A stretch of DNA of 64,000 bases from contig JAZHRO010000012.1 in assembly GCA_037157565.1 (NCBI GenBank), positions 2,010,501-2,074,500 on the forward strand, written 5' to 3'. Each line of letters begins with the position of its first letter. Positions within the stretch are counted from its first letter, which is position 1. Below the pieces are notes generated by a model that worked only from the letters and a program-made list of their open reading frames with translations, did not search any database and was not told the DNA's origin. Made by a program: the position numbers and the translations under genes. This DNA is from Thalassia testudinum (lineage: Eukaryota; Streptophyta; Magnoliopsida; Alismatales; Hydrocharitaceae). Positions 1 to 10,001 of the stretch are shown here, one piece after another.

Positions 1-800
1 CAGATCAAATAAAAAAAGCAACTAATATGTGGGCACACCCCACATTTCATGTGAACACCATCACATAGCAATAATGACAACATAATTTACATGAACTAAC
101 AATTTATATCAAATAATTAATTATCTAACAATTTTCATAAAATATCCTAACAAGTAACTCAATACAATAACTTACATGTGAATTAAATAGAAATTTACAA
201 ATAATTAATTAACATACAACTTTCATTCAACATTAATTTACATGCAAATTAATACTTCAAATAATAGCAAATATAATACAATTGCATTATACTTAATAAA
301 TATAATTAATTTACTAAAAAAAAAAGTATGGGTGAGGGGTAAGGTTGGGAATGGGAGAGGGCAGGGAGGGGGATTTGGTGGGGGGGCCGGTAGGGAGGGG
401 TGGCGCGGTAGAGGGGAAGAGGGCCGTAGGTTGGGGAGGGGGGCACAGTAGGGGGATGGCTATGGGGTGAGGGGGAGAGGGTGGGCAGCAGGGAGGGTTG
501 TGACAGGGGGCATGGCAAGGCGAGGAGTGGGAGGGGGCGGCGTGAAGGGCACAATGGCATGAGGTTGGGAAGGAGGGCCGGTAGAGGAGGAGGAAGAGAA
601 GAAGGGGGCAGCAGCTTCAACCTTGCTGTGGGTCGAGGATGAGGAGTGATTGATGGGGTGGGGAAAAGGAGTGGGCAGCCGACAAGTGGGGGCTGCGGAT
701 GCACCAGAGGTTGAAGGTCGCAGAGGTGAGGAGTGGAGAAGAGGAGAGGAGAGGAGAAGAGAAGAAAGGCGATCGGCCTCGCTAAAATATCTCCAGATTT

Positions 801-1185
801 GGTGACGGCTTTCAAAATAATCGTCACCGAATGACACTATGGGGGGTGCACTTGCAGACGGTTTAGCCATAATCGTCGCCAATTGAATTTAAGTTATTTT
901 TTGCGCAGCCAACGAAATTTGGAGAGTCACACTTTTGCATGGACATTTGGCGAAGGTTTCAAAAATACTGTCCCTAAATCCATAATTAATTCACGTATGG
1001 CGCACAAAAATCCACGCTTTCTAGTAATCATTAGCGACAGTTATTATAAACCGTCACTAAATCTTACCTTGAGGTAAGCTTCGTTCAGGGGAGGAGAGAG
1101 GAGGCTTTAGGCAACGGTTCGTTAGATAACCGTCCCTAAAGGCACCTATTAGCGATGGTTATAAAATCATCCCTATAACCGTTGC
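801..1185. repeat. CACTA subterminal hairpin repeats
   Basis: At least five imperfect palindromes are visible: 801-828 (GGTGACG/CGTCACC arms), 857-877, 1031-1060 (TTAGCGACAG/CCGTCACTAA), 1105-1140 and 1149-1185. In characterised CACTA elements such arrays bind the element-encoded TNPA-like protein; that role is inferred here. Confidence 0.7.
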
Positions 1186-1190
1186 AAATA

Positions 1191-1208
1191 GTGCTTTCTG
1201 TAGTAGTG
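1191..1208 (-). repeat. CACTA terminal inverted repeat
   Basis: Minus-strand reading starts CACTACTACAGAAAGCAC at 1208. The partner repeat is outside the window. Confidence 0.75.
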
Positions 1209-2014
1209 CTGAATCTGATGACATTTGATGTATTCAAGTAACAAGGACATTTACCTTACATACATAAGGATGCATTTGTAAAAGGTAGTGCATTGCATGT
1301 CAATATGCATATACACATTCACATTTAGGTACTAACATATTAAACTAGTTAAGTAGATACATACAAATAATGTTTTAGTGCTATCAAGAAAAGAGAAATA
1401 GAAGAAGGAAGAAGTAGATAGGAAAAGGAGGAGAAGAGGAAAAGGAGGAGAAGACGATAGGGAGATGAATGGATTATTTTGTTGGTGTTGGTGGTGGTCT
1501 ATGGTGATTTGTGGTGGTAGTTGCCAATAGTAGGGAAGAAGAGGATGATGGGGTAGGGAGAGAGGGATTAATGAAAAGATGGATACAGGGAAAGAAACAG
1601 AGGTGGCACTTGTGACAAGTGGTCATCATAGTAGTATTAGTGAAATGGTGTGGAAGAAGAATAGGAGGTGGATGGTAATGGTAGTAGATGGTTATTTATA
1701 GGGATCATAGGAGGAGGATGAAGAGAAGAAGGATGTGGTGGTGGTTACTGAAGTATAGGAGAGAGGAGGTAGGAAGTGATGGTAGGGAAGAAAGAATTAG
1801 ACAAGGGGACAAGATGACATGGTGATGATGTGTAGGAAATAGTTGAAGAATAGAAGAAATTGGTTACAATAGTGGTTGTTGTGGAAAAATAAGGATGAAC
1901 AAGAAAGGAAGAAGTTAAGAAGAGTAATGGCATTTAGAGTAGTTCCCATAGTAATAGTCAAAGTGAGAGCTTAGGTGGCAGTCAAAGGGGATTATTCGCA
2001 ATGATGGTGGGAGA
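1209..2014. other. No gene seen; purine-rich stretch
   Basis: About 800 bases with no recognisable coding. From about 1380 to 1960 one strand is strongly rich in GGA, GAA and GTGG words. It lies between the CACTA end and the target site of the next element. Confidence 0.5.
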
Positions 2015-2019
2015 GTGGG

Positions 2020-2820
2020 TGATGTAAACACATTTACACTACTTAAGATGTCTATTTATGCATGTTCTTAAGCATAGGATTGCATTGCATGCTATAAATA
2101 TTGCGTAACATGCATCATCTTGCATTTAGAGTAGTTTGAATAAAATGGAGGTTAATTGTCTCCTTTTATGTGCTTGGACAGGGCAAACTTTTTATCGGGG
2201 CCTCGGATCGAAGATCCAACCGTACAGATGTGATCAGGGCGACGATTGGAGTTCAATGACTCCAAGATCGCCCTAATCAAGCATTTGTAGCATCAGATAG
2301 TGACCGGGGAACCCTAAAAGATCAAGGGCTAAGATGGTGTAAATCCACACTTCAAACGAAAAATCCGACCGCACGGATGGATTCAGATCGACGATCGCAG
2401 CCTAACGGCACGAAAATCTACTCAATCCAACACCCGTGGCACCATCTACAACATCCAGAAGATGGACAGCCAAGATGGTGCCACGTGGCGCCATCTCAGC
2501 CGTCCAACCAGTCCTCAAGACTACCGTTGCTTTTTCAAAGAAGATTTGGCACGCAATCTGGGCCATTAGATCTCGATCCAACGGCTGTGGATACGCGTGC
2601 CTTAAAACATCCTCGAGCCCATCCACGCTCCGCAGCGCAGCGGGTGAGAGTTTTATCGTGAGCAGGCGACGCACGATCAAATCGCGTGAGAGGGCGAGCG
2701 GCATGGACGAGCGGGCACGGGCGAGTGCCAGATCTCGATCGAGCGGCTGCAGACGCTCGATAGCACCGACGCGCTATCGCACGCCCACACCTCACGTAGG
2801 ATCGTACGCGGGCGGGCACG
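2020..2820 (+). repeat. 5' part of an LTR, plus orientation
   Basis: Begins TGATGTAAACA and is homologous to the first ~800 bases of the minus-strand LTRs ending at 3902, 47723 and 53741. Similarity ends near 2820, where the minus-oriented copy begins. Confidence 0.8.
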
Positions 2821-3902
2821 CGTTGAGTGAGGGTAATTTGGTCATTTAAATCTCAAAATATTAAATAAGGGGTCTTTAGTGACGGATAAAACCATCGCTA
2901 AAGCCCCATCATGGGTGTAGTGGGCGTTGCCCGTGCGGCTCGTCCGCGTCGCTCTCCCTCTCGCCCGATTCGATCGCGCGTCGCTTGCTCGCGATGCAGG
3001 CGTGAGGCGCGGGCGGTGGATTCAAAAATGAATCCACCGCTTCCTATAATCAATACAAACCCTCCAAGAGGAGATTGAAGTGCACCCGCCCACGTACGAT
3101 CGAGATCCCGATCGATCGAGATCCTGCGTGAGGTGCAGGCGTGCGATAGCACGTGGGATCTATCGAGCACCCGCAACCGCTCGATCGAGATCTGACGCTC
3201 GCCCGTGCCCGCTCATCTGCGCCGCTCGCCCTCTCGCACGATTCGATCGCGCGTCGCCTACTCGCGATAAAACTCTCGCCCACTGCGCTGCGAAGCGTGG
3301 ATGGGCCCGAGGATGTTTTAAGGCGCTCGTATCCACAGCCGTTGGATCCAGATCTAACGACCTAGATCTCATACCAAATCTTCTTTGAAAAAGCAACAGC
3401 GGACTTGAGGGTCGGTTGGACGGTTGAGATGGTGCCACGTGGTGCCATCTTGGCCATCCATCTTCTGGATGTTGTAGATGGTGTCACGGGTGTCGGATTG
3501 AGTCGATTTTTGTGCCGTTAGGCTGCGATAGTCGATCCGAATCCATCCGTGCAGTTAGATTTGTCGTTTGAAGTGCGGATTTACACCATCTTAGCCCTTG
3601 ATCTTCTAGGTTTCCCCGGTCATTATCTGATGCTACTGATGCTTGATTAGGGCGATCTTGGACTCGTTGAACTCCAATCGTCACCCTGATCACATCTGTA
3701 CGGTTGGATCTTCGATTCGAGGCCCCGATAAAAATTTGCCCTATCCAAGCACATAAAAGGAGACAATTAACCTCCATTTTATTCAAACTACTCTAAATGC
3801 AAGATGATGCATGTTATGCAATATTTATAGCATGCAATGCAATCCTATGCTTAAGAACATGCATAAATAGACATCTTAAGTAGTGTAAATGTGTTTACAT
3901 CA
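2821..3902 (-). repeat. 5' part of an LTR, minus orientation
   Basis: Read on the minus strand from 3902 it begins TGATGTAAACA and runs about 1.08 kb of LTR. It carries the 30-nt palindrome at 2874-2903. An AT-rich insert with a perfect 12-bp hairpin lies at 3013-3040 inside otherwise GC-rich LTR. With 2020-2820 it forms an inverted repeat with arms of about 800 bp. Confidence 0.8.
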
Positions 3903-3914
3903 TACCCCCATGCC
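3903..3914 (-). other. Polypurine tract next to the minus-strand 3' LTR
   Basis: The minus strand reads GGCATGGGGGTA directly before the LTR start TGATGTAAAC, the expected plus-strand primer position. The same motif precedes the LTRs starting at 36953 (plus) and 47723 (minus). Confidence 0.7.
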
Positions 3915-5105
3915 TATCTTTTGCTAGTCCCTAGCAAAAACTATATGCTATTTATAAAAGAATTAGGTTGGATTATTTAGGCATGAGTTATTTTCAATCA
4001 TTAAGAAACTGTCTACTTAAGATCTGAACTTTCAAAGACACAATAGTGCCCGAGTATCTGCCAAAATGCAGACTGCCTCAAGCCCTCGCCTTATTCAAAG
4101 AAAATTTTCTTTTTCTCTTTTTCCTCTTTTCTAATTTTTTTTTTATTTTCAAGTTTTAGGGTTTAAGAGTGGCTTTCTACGGCCATTCAACTCACCCAAG
4201 ATTTAATGAGAATCCTAAGTTTTAAGCATCTTATTGTGAATGTGATAGATTCGTTGACCGACAGTTAAAACAGATTTTAGGTTTCTACGCCTCTAGGTGA
4301 CCTCAAAAAGAATTCTGCCTAAAGGTGTATCTTTACAACCGGTAGCTTTCTCCCTACTTTTATTTTTTTACGGGGTCAACACAAGGGTGAATCCAATGTA
4401 TATCTCCTCGGTTTATTCTACTTCTCCGCTTCTTCCTAGGTGTTTTGGGAATTTTCAGTGCATTTATTGAGCTGGGTTCTGGACAACCGGTCGATGAGTT
4501 GTTACCACTGACAACTTGCCAGCCATACTCGTGTGGGAAGTGTAGTTTATTTCTTTTTTTCTTTTCTCCTTTCTTTTTAATTTTTTTTTTTTTAAGTAGG
4601 TGGCTTCCCTGGTCTAAGATTTACCTAAAGGCAGTAAAAAGAGAAAGGTCCAGTGACTAGGCTCTAGACAACCTACCTATGGGTTATTACCCACGATAAC
4701 TTGCCAACCATATCACCCTAGAAGGTTCATTAGCTACCCAATTTCCGTTAGAATCACCGAACAATGAGTCAGTGCAAAAAAAGTGTGTAGATGCTTAAAA
4801 CTCAAAAATTCCCTCAAATCAGAGGGTGGGTTGATAAGTCGTGTACTTATCACCCAAACTTATTTATTCCAATTACGATAGAATTAAGATGGCAAGGACT
4901 CGAAAGACAAATCCACATTTTAGTGGATACACGGGCTAATTAAGTCCAAAGACCTGAAGGGTCTTTGTGTTCAAATCCTAATGTAAAATTTTCTAAGATT
5001 GAAAAGTCCTAATGTCCAACTAATCCTTCCTAATTTTGATTTTTTTTATGTATAATAAGAAGAGAAAAATAATTTACATGAATTTCACAAAGCTGACCAA
5101 ATGAT
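3915..5105 (-). other. 3' non-coding module of the element at 2020-9451
   Basis: No coding is recognised. The stretch is closely similar, in the same order, to 47736-48955 in the element at 45943-53741. It holds T-rich tracts near 4081-4150 and 4551-4600 and two short hairpins (4497-4516 and 4683-4700). Confidence 0.6.
4497..4700 (-). other. Pair of short hairpins in the 3' module
   Basis: Sense-strand arms are AGTTGT/ACAACT (4497-4516) and GTTAT/ATAAC (4683-4700), around 8-nt loops rich in GTGG. One arm position changes from G-C to A-T with pairing kept. Homologous hairpins lie at 48322-48341 and near 48531-48548. Confidence 0.4.
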
Positions 5106-6019
5106 TCAAAAATGAATCCACCATCCATCTTCCAAGAATATTCTATGATTACAGTAAGATGGCTCGATCCCCCTGAGGTCATGAATGGTCCAACCAATTG
5201 CCTCCTTATGTTCCCTCAGGACCTTGATCAATTTAATCTCTTGCTCCTTTGTCAATTTAGCACTGATAATCACAGGGAGCATCTTCTGAGATCCTAAAAA
5301 TTGATATTTCAAATTCTCAAGCAATGGTTTCAATTTAAGCTGGGGCGGATTATGATTGATGGTAGGGTAGATGCTGAAGATTCAACAAGAGGAAGAGGTT
5401 GTGAGTAAACAAAATCAATAACCTCTTCCGAAGATGGCAGGTCAGCCATAGAGGGTTGCGGGTCAAATTCATCATCCAAAGAGGAACTTTCAATTGAAGA
5501 AACCATCAAACAAGTTTCAATGTTTTCATTATCCTCATCAAGTTCCTCAATAAATCCACAATCCTCAAATTTATTGATCACCTTAAAAATATCCAATTTC
5601 ATTCGTTGATCCCCAAAGGTGATTTCCATGCTACTGCTTTCACAATTAATGTTGGCCTTAGCAGTAGCCAGGAACGGACGCCCCAGAATGATGGGAATGT
5701 TCCTCAGATTATCAGGTACATCCATGTCAAGGACAAGGAAATCTACAGAAAAATAGAAATCCTTGACCTTAACTATAACATCTTCAATAACGCCTTGCGG
5801 ATTTGTGACTGAGCGGTCTGCTAACTGTAGCGTTACTGAAGTTGGCCGAAGTTTACCTAACCCAAACTTCTCATAAAGAGAAGTCGGAATTAGGTTGATG
5901 GATGCACCCAAATCGAAAAGTGCTCTATCAAATGTATAATCTCCGATGATGCAAGAAATCAATGGAGCACTAGGATCTCTCTTTTTCTGAGGGAGGTAGT
6001 GTAGGATAACAGAATTAGC
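5106..6019 (-). pseudogene. Gypsy protease and N-terminal pol remnant
   Basis: The minus strand encodes a retropepsin-like aspartic protease: the active-site region reads DLGASINLIP (near 5890), followed by LQLADRS and the second-half motif IILGRPFLATAKA (near 5680-5650). This arrangement is typical of Athila/Tat-type plant Gypsy polyproteins. After an acidic linker and a frame change near 5333 comes the conserved pre-RT segment (LKPLLENLKY, LREHKEAIGW, HRIFLEDG). Coding then breaks off where reverse transcriptase should begin and joins the 3' module at about 5122. Gag lies directly upstream, separated by an in-frame TAG near 6020. There is no RT, RNase H or integrase. Confidence 0.75.
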
Positions 6020-8099
6020 CTACTCAGAAAGTACCACCTTCCTCGGAACAGATTCTCTCGACTTACACTTTTGTGTACATAATTCCTTTAAAAATCTTGC
6101 GTAAGCCGGTATATGCTTGATAGCATCAAGGAGCGGGATATTGATCTCAACATTCTTAAATAGATTCAGAAGCTCCCCATTGCTATCAATAGACTTCTTC
6201 TTTAATTTGGTTAAGGCTTCAGGAAAAAGAACATGAGTCAGATCTTTGGAATCAGGTTCCTGAGCCTTGATTTCTCCTCTAGAATTCTCCTCTCTCTCCT
6301 CAGGTTCTTCAGGATTTAAAAGATCAGAATAGTGTGGTTGTGGATTCTGAGTCTGCTTACCACTCCTCAAAGTGACAGAATTTGCAAATGCATAAGAATT
6401 TGGGTCTTGGGGAGGGTTAGGAAAGATTGGAGGGGCTTGATTTATTTGCAGAATAAGAAGAGGACGAGGAACCCTGCTCAACCACCTGAGCATGTGCGTG
6501 TGGGTCCCTCTGATTTCCGTACCCATAGGCTTAGTTGCTCGAATTCATAATATTTCGCGGGTTGGGTACGGGTTGGGATGGTAGAGATCCGGGATGACGA
6601 GAGTTAGCAATGAGCCCAGACTGCAAGTTGTCCAGCGAGTTTTTCATTTGCTACATGAGCTGGAGCATGGATCCTTGCATCTCTACCATTTGACGATTCC
6701 AATCAACCTGCCCTGTGGGTTGATGGGCATTCCAAGATGGCTGATTGACCTGATTCGGAGGCAACTGAGTATATACTTGACCCTGACCCATTGGTCGTCG
6801 CGGAGCATAGTTGCCAAGTCGGAATTGGGTATATTGCCCCGAATTTTTCCAAGAGAAGTTAGGGTGGTTTCTCCAACCTGGATTATAGGCATTAGAGTAG
6901 GGGTTGGATCTAACATTCTCTTGTACAGCACAGACATCCTCATAGGGTGAGGATGGAGAGAAAGAAAGGGAAGGATCAGAAAAACTGGGATCAAAGGCCC
7001 CAGTTTGGAACCCGTGGGTTTCCGAAAAATGCTGACTCACAGGCTGAGCCGCATTGAGTTGATTCACGAACTCTCGTCCAGAAGGAGCTCGTGAGGAATG
7101 GAATCCCGAATTTTGGGATTGAGTGGATCGAGAGTTCATAGAATTGCCAGCCATCCACTCTTCCATTCTTTTAGCAACCAAGTCCACCTTATCAAGTTTG
7201 TTACAAATCAATTCCATATCAAATGAATGAGAGTCATGGACTTCATTGACATTTGATCTGGGCTGCTGGGACCGGTTAAATGTATCCATGGAGGCATGAT
7301 TGATTGAATTCTCACTCATTTTCTTAAATAAATCATGTGCACTATCTGCATCTTTATTGAGGAAATTGCCTCCGCAAGAAGCATCCACATTATTTCTGAG
7401 TTGCTCAGTCAACCCATGATAGAAGATCTGCATGAGTTGCCATTTCGCCACCTCGTGGTGTGGACACCTCCGCAATAAGTCTTGGAATCACTCCCAGGCC
7501 ACATGAAACTGCTCCCCCGGCCGTTGGGTAAAGGTAGTGATTGCCCGTCTCAAAGCATTGGTACGTCCGACTGGAAAGAATTTCTTCAGAAAGGCCGATT
7601 TCAACTCATTCCAAGTTGTAATTGGTCTTCCTATTGTCCTATACCAATGCGCAGCCCTATCCCTAAGAGAGTGGGGGAAGAGCCTCATGATCATTTGCTC
7701 CTCATTTACGTTTCGAGCCTTGGTGGTCTGGACCAAAGTGGTCAAGTCCTTCAAGTGCTGAAATGGATCTTCGGAGCCAAGTCCATGGTAATGTTTAATC
7801 AGGCTTAACACCTGAGGCTTGATTTCTACGTCATCGGCTAGAATCTGGACACCGGGACGTTCCCCGTAGTTTGAAGGATCATAAAAATCCTTCAAGGGCT
7901 GAGCACTTTGCATTCTCTGAAACCATTCATGCATTCTCTGCATTTGTTCCAGCTGCCTTCCAAATTCTTCCTGTGGATTTCCAAGCAGAGGAGGCTGTTG
8001 TTCGGCCATGGGATCAAATTGACCAAAATCCAACTTGCGCCTCCTAGAATGTTTTAATGGTCCTTCCAATCGGGGATTTAATGATTGTCTTCCCAGCAT
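6020..8099 (-). pseudogene. Gypsy gag remnant
   Basis: The minus strand encodes a retrotransposon gag capsid. The central part (7490-7900) carries IKPQVLSLIKHYHGL, LFPHSLRDRAAHWY, FLKKFFPVGRT and QRPGEQFHVAWE, the usual PF03732-type pattern. It continues after an in-frame TGA near 7488 with CPHHEVAKWQLMQIFYHGL and SCGGNFLNKDADSAHDL. Further downstream are a TAG near 6651, a frameshift between about 6650 and 6530, and the spacer that precedes protease (INIPLLDAIKHIPAYARFLKELC, near 6080-6150). No CCHC zinc knuckle is evident. A capsid was once encoded, but the frame is now broken in several places. Each stop can be explained by one C-to-T or G-to-A change from the related gag at 53806-54810. 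Confidence 0.8.
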
Positions 8100-9105
8100 A
8101 AACTAGGAGAAGGTCGGAAGGACTAGGGATAGGAACCTTGCAGCACAACAAAATAAGGCTGTACTGACTCCCAAAACCCACCTTAAGACTATAAATGATT
8201 TACTCTACTTGCGTCTGTTTAATCCAACCAGTTAGAAGGAGGGATTGGGGAGAAGGTTCTTCCTTCGGCTTTCGCCTCTGGTTCCTAGTGTACCCCCCAG
8301 CCGCGGTCATTTGACGCTACTCCCCTAGCTAAACATCAGATTAATCAGTACATGTAGGTTAATCAAAGACAATATCAAACTAGGCCCTGAAGAGCGAATC
8401 AGACCTTAAGGCCAACGTCTACTCAATTTTATTAAGGCCTGGGATTGTGGTGCTTATGGAATGTGATGGGCCCTTAAAATGGGTTGTGCCCTTCATGATT
8501 GATTGAGATTTGTGTAAGTGCGTGCACAACCAGGGTTTTCAAGCAAGATTATTTGTGATGCGTGAATTTTAATGTTCAAATCTTGCTTAAGTAGCTTTTA
8601 GGGTTTCAAATTAGGTGGATTGCAATCAAGTTTCTAGGCAAACCAAGTTGTCAAACATGGGTGAAGATTGTTTTCCTTTAAAACCAAAAAGAAAGTGGAG
8701 TGCCTGGAATAGACCTAGATTGAAAATCCTAAGGAGGAGCTACTTGATGAGTTGATTTTAAATAGAGTGGTGCGACCCAAACAACTCAAACAATTGGCCA
8801 CAAATGCATCACTAAGTTAGGCACTCAAATATGGTTAACTTAGAATGATTTCTACTCTTTTATGTGTTGCTTTGTGTGTACCGGTTCCACATATCGGAAC
8901 TCGATTGAGTAGAAATAAATCAATCTGATTAAGTGCCTTGAATGTGAGTGTATGTTGTGTGTTTGTTGAAAATTACCCCACAAGATTATCTTTTTGTTAT
9001 TTTTTTATAAATGAGGGTGGAATGAATGTTAGTGAGAATCCAAACAACCAAACTATTCTTAGGATTTATGCAAACACCTAGGTTAATTGAAATTTGGATT
9101 TAATG
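8100..9105 (-). other. 5' untranslated leader of the inverted interior
   Basis: Non-coding on the minus strand. It is similar to 50820-51800, the leader of the element at 45943-53741; a shared word is GGGTTGTGCCCTT near 8480 and 51180. The primer binding site expected at its right end is missing; plus-oriented LTR begins at about 9106. Confidence 0.6.
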
Positions 9106-9451
9106 TAGCTGATTTCTAGTGTAGCTGATTTCCCGCTTTCTAGTGTAATTCTTATTTGGTTTTATTGTATAAACATTTTGAAATATTGAATGCATGTTCT
9201 CTCTCTCTCTCTCTTCATTTTAGTCTGATTGTTGTAATAGCTTCATTGTAATTACATTGCCTCGCTTTTCAAGAAAAATTCTAAAAAAAAATATAATTGC
9301 GAATATAGATTGACGTAGCTTCCCTGTATTTGACCCGGAATTTCAATTTCGGTATAAATTTTATTTGTTGAATACGAGTTCTTCGCTTTCAAGCTACAAC
9401 GACAAGGTTTTAAAACCAAACACGTTAGCGTAGCAACACGCATGTTCAACA
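9106..9451 (+). repeat. 3' end of an LTR, plus orientation
   Basis: Contains the CT microsatellite, the TTTGACCCGGAATTTC word and the ending TTCAACA also seen at the plus-strand LTR ends 43608 and 45208. It is followed by target duplication GTGGG. Confidence 0.75.
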
Positions 9452-9891
9452 GTGGGGATTAGAGGGAATGGAGATTTTGAAGATTAGGGATTGAGGGCAA
9501 GTGATCGTATGATTCGCAATGTGATAAGAAAATGTTGTGCATGAAAACATGATTGTTCATAAAATTACCAAACTCTCGAAATAAATAGAAATTAGTATAG
9601 CAAGAGTCTGAGTCATCCTATGGGAGGAAAAATCATCTAAATTACATCATCCTCTGGGAGGCAGAATCTAGACAAATAATAGAAGTAATCCTTGGAATCA
9701 AGATTAAATAAATAAAAAATGTTTATGGGTTTTGAGTGTATCTCCAAACACATCACTTCTTTATTGATTTGAGACCATCTGAGACCAAATTTGTGTAAAG
9801 AACGCTACAAAACCAAGGACCATTTAAGGATATCAAGATTGGTTGACTAAAGTTAACAACTTATGTTGCAAAATTTTAGAAACAAGGTTGG

Positions 9892-10001
9892 TTGCTCCCT
9901 TTCAAAGAGTTCAAGTGGCCATGAATTGACCTAGTTGACTAGCTATTGCTTGCTCCCTTTCACATGGTTAGTTGGCCATGAATTGAGCCAGTTGATTAGC
10001 C
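9892..10001. repeat. Two-copy ~55-bp tandem repeat
   Basis: Both copies contain TTGCTCCCTTTCA, then GGCCATGAATTGA, then a GTTGACTAGC-like end, in the same order. Confidence 0.6.

Larger units (their letters stand above)
1..1208. mobile_element. CACTA (En/Spm) DNA transposon, right end only
   Basis: The segment ends at 1208 in GTGCTTTCTGTAGTAGTG, which read inwards on the minus strand starts CACTACTACAG, the CACTA terminal signature. Inside it lies a run of roughly 30-nt palindromes built on GCGACGGTT/AACCGTCGC, the usual subterminal arrangement of plant CACTA elements. The rest of the element, including any transposase, lies left of the window. Bases 306-770 are a G-rich and purine-rich stretch, and bases 1-300 are AT-rich; I recognise no coding in either. 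The 3-bp target duplication cannot be checked because the other end is absent. Confidence 0.75.
2020..9451 (+). mobile_element. Internally inverted Ty3/Gypsy (Athila/Tat-like) element
   Basis: The outer boundaries are a TGATGTAAACA LTR start at 2020 and a TTCAACA LTR end at 9451, both in plus orientation. They are flanked by identical 5-bp duplications GTGGG (2015-2019 and 9452-9456), so the ends come from a single integration. The interior faces the other way: a minus-strand LTR start ends at 3902, followed rightward by a minus-strand polypurine tract, 3' module, protease and gag. The simplest reading is an inversion with breakpoints in the two LTRs plus loss of the minus-strand 5' LTR and primer binding site. 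Pol stops just before reverse transcriptase, so the element is defective. Confidence 0.75.

Noticed and set aside
306..882. Minus-strand Pro/Ser-rich open frames near the CACTA end
   Set aside because: Low-complexity translation of a G-rich tract with no known domain; best treated as a composition artefact.
2377..2849. Overlapping basic open frames in the GC-rich LTR portion (similar ones at 3050-3438, 46683-47248 and 52700-53316)
   Set aside because: Open in several frames on both strands, inside LTR sequence, with no recognisable domain.
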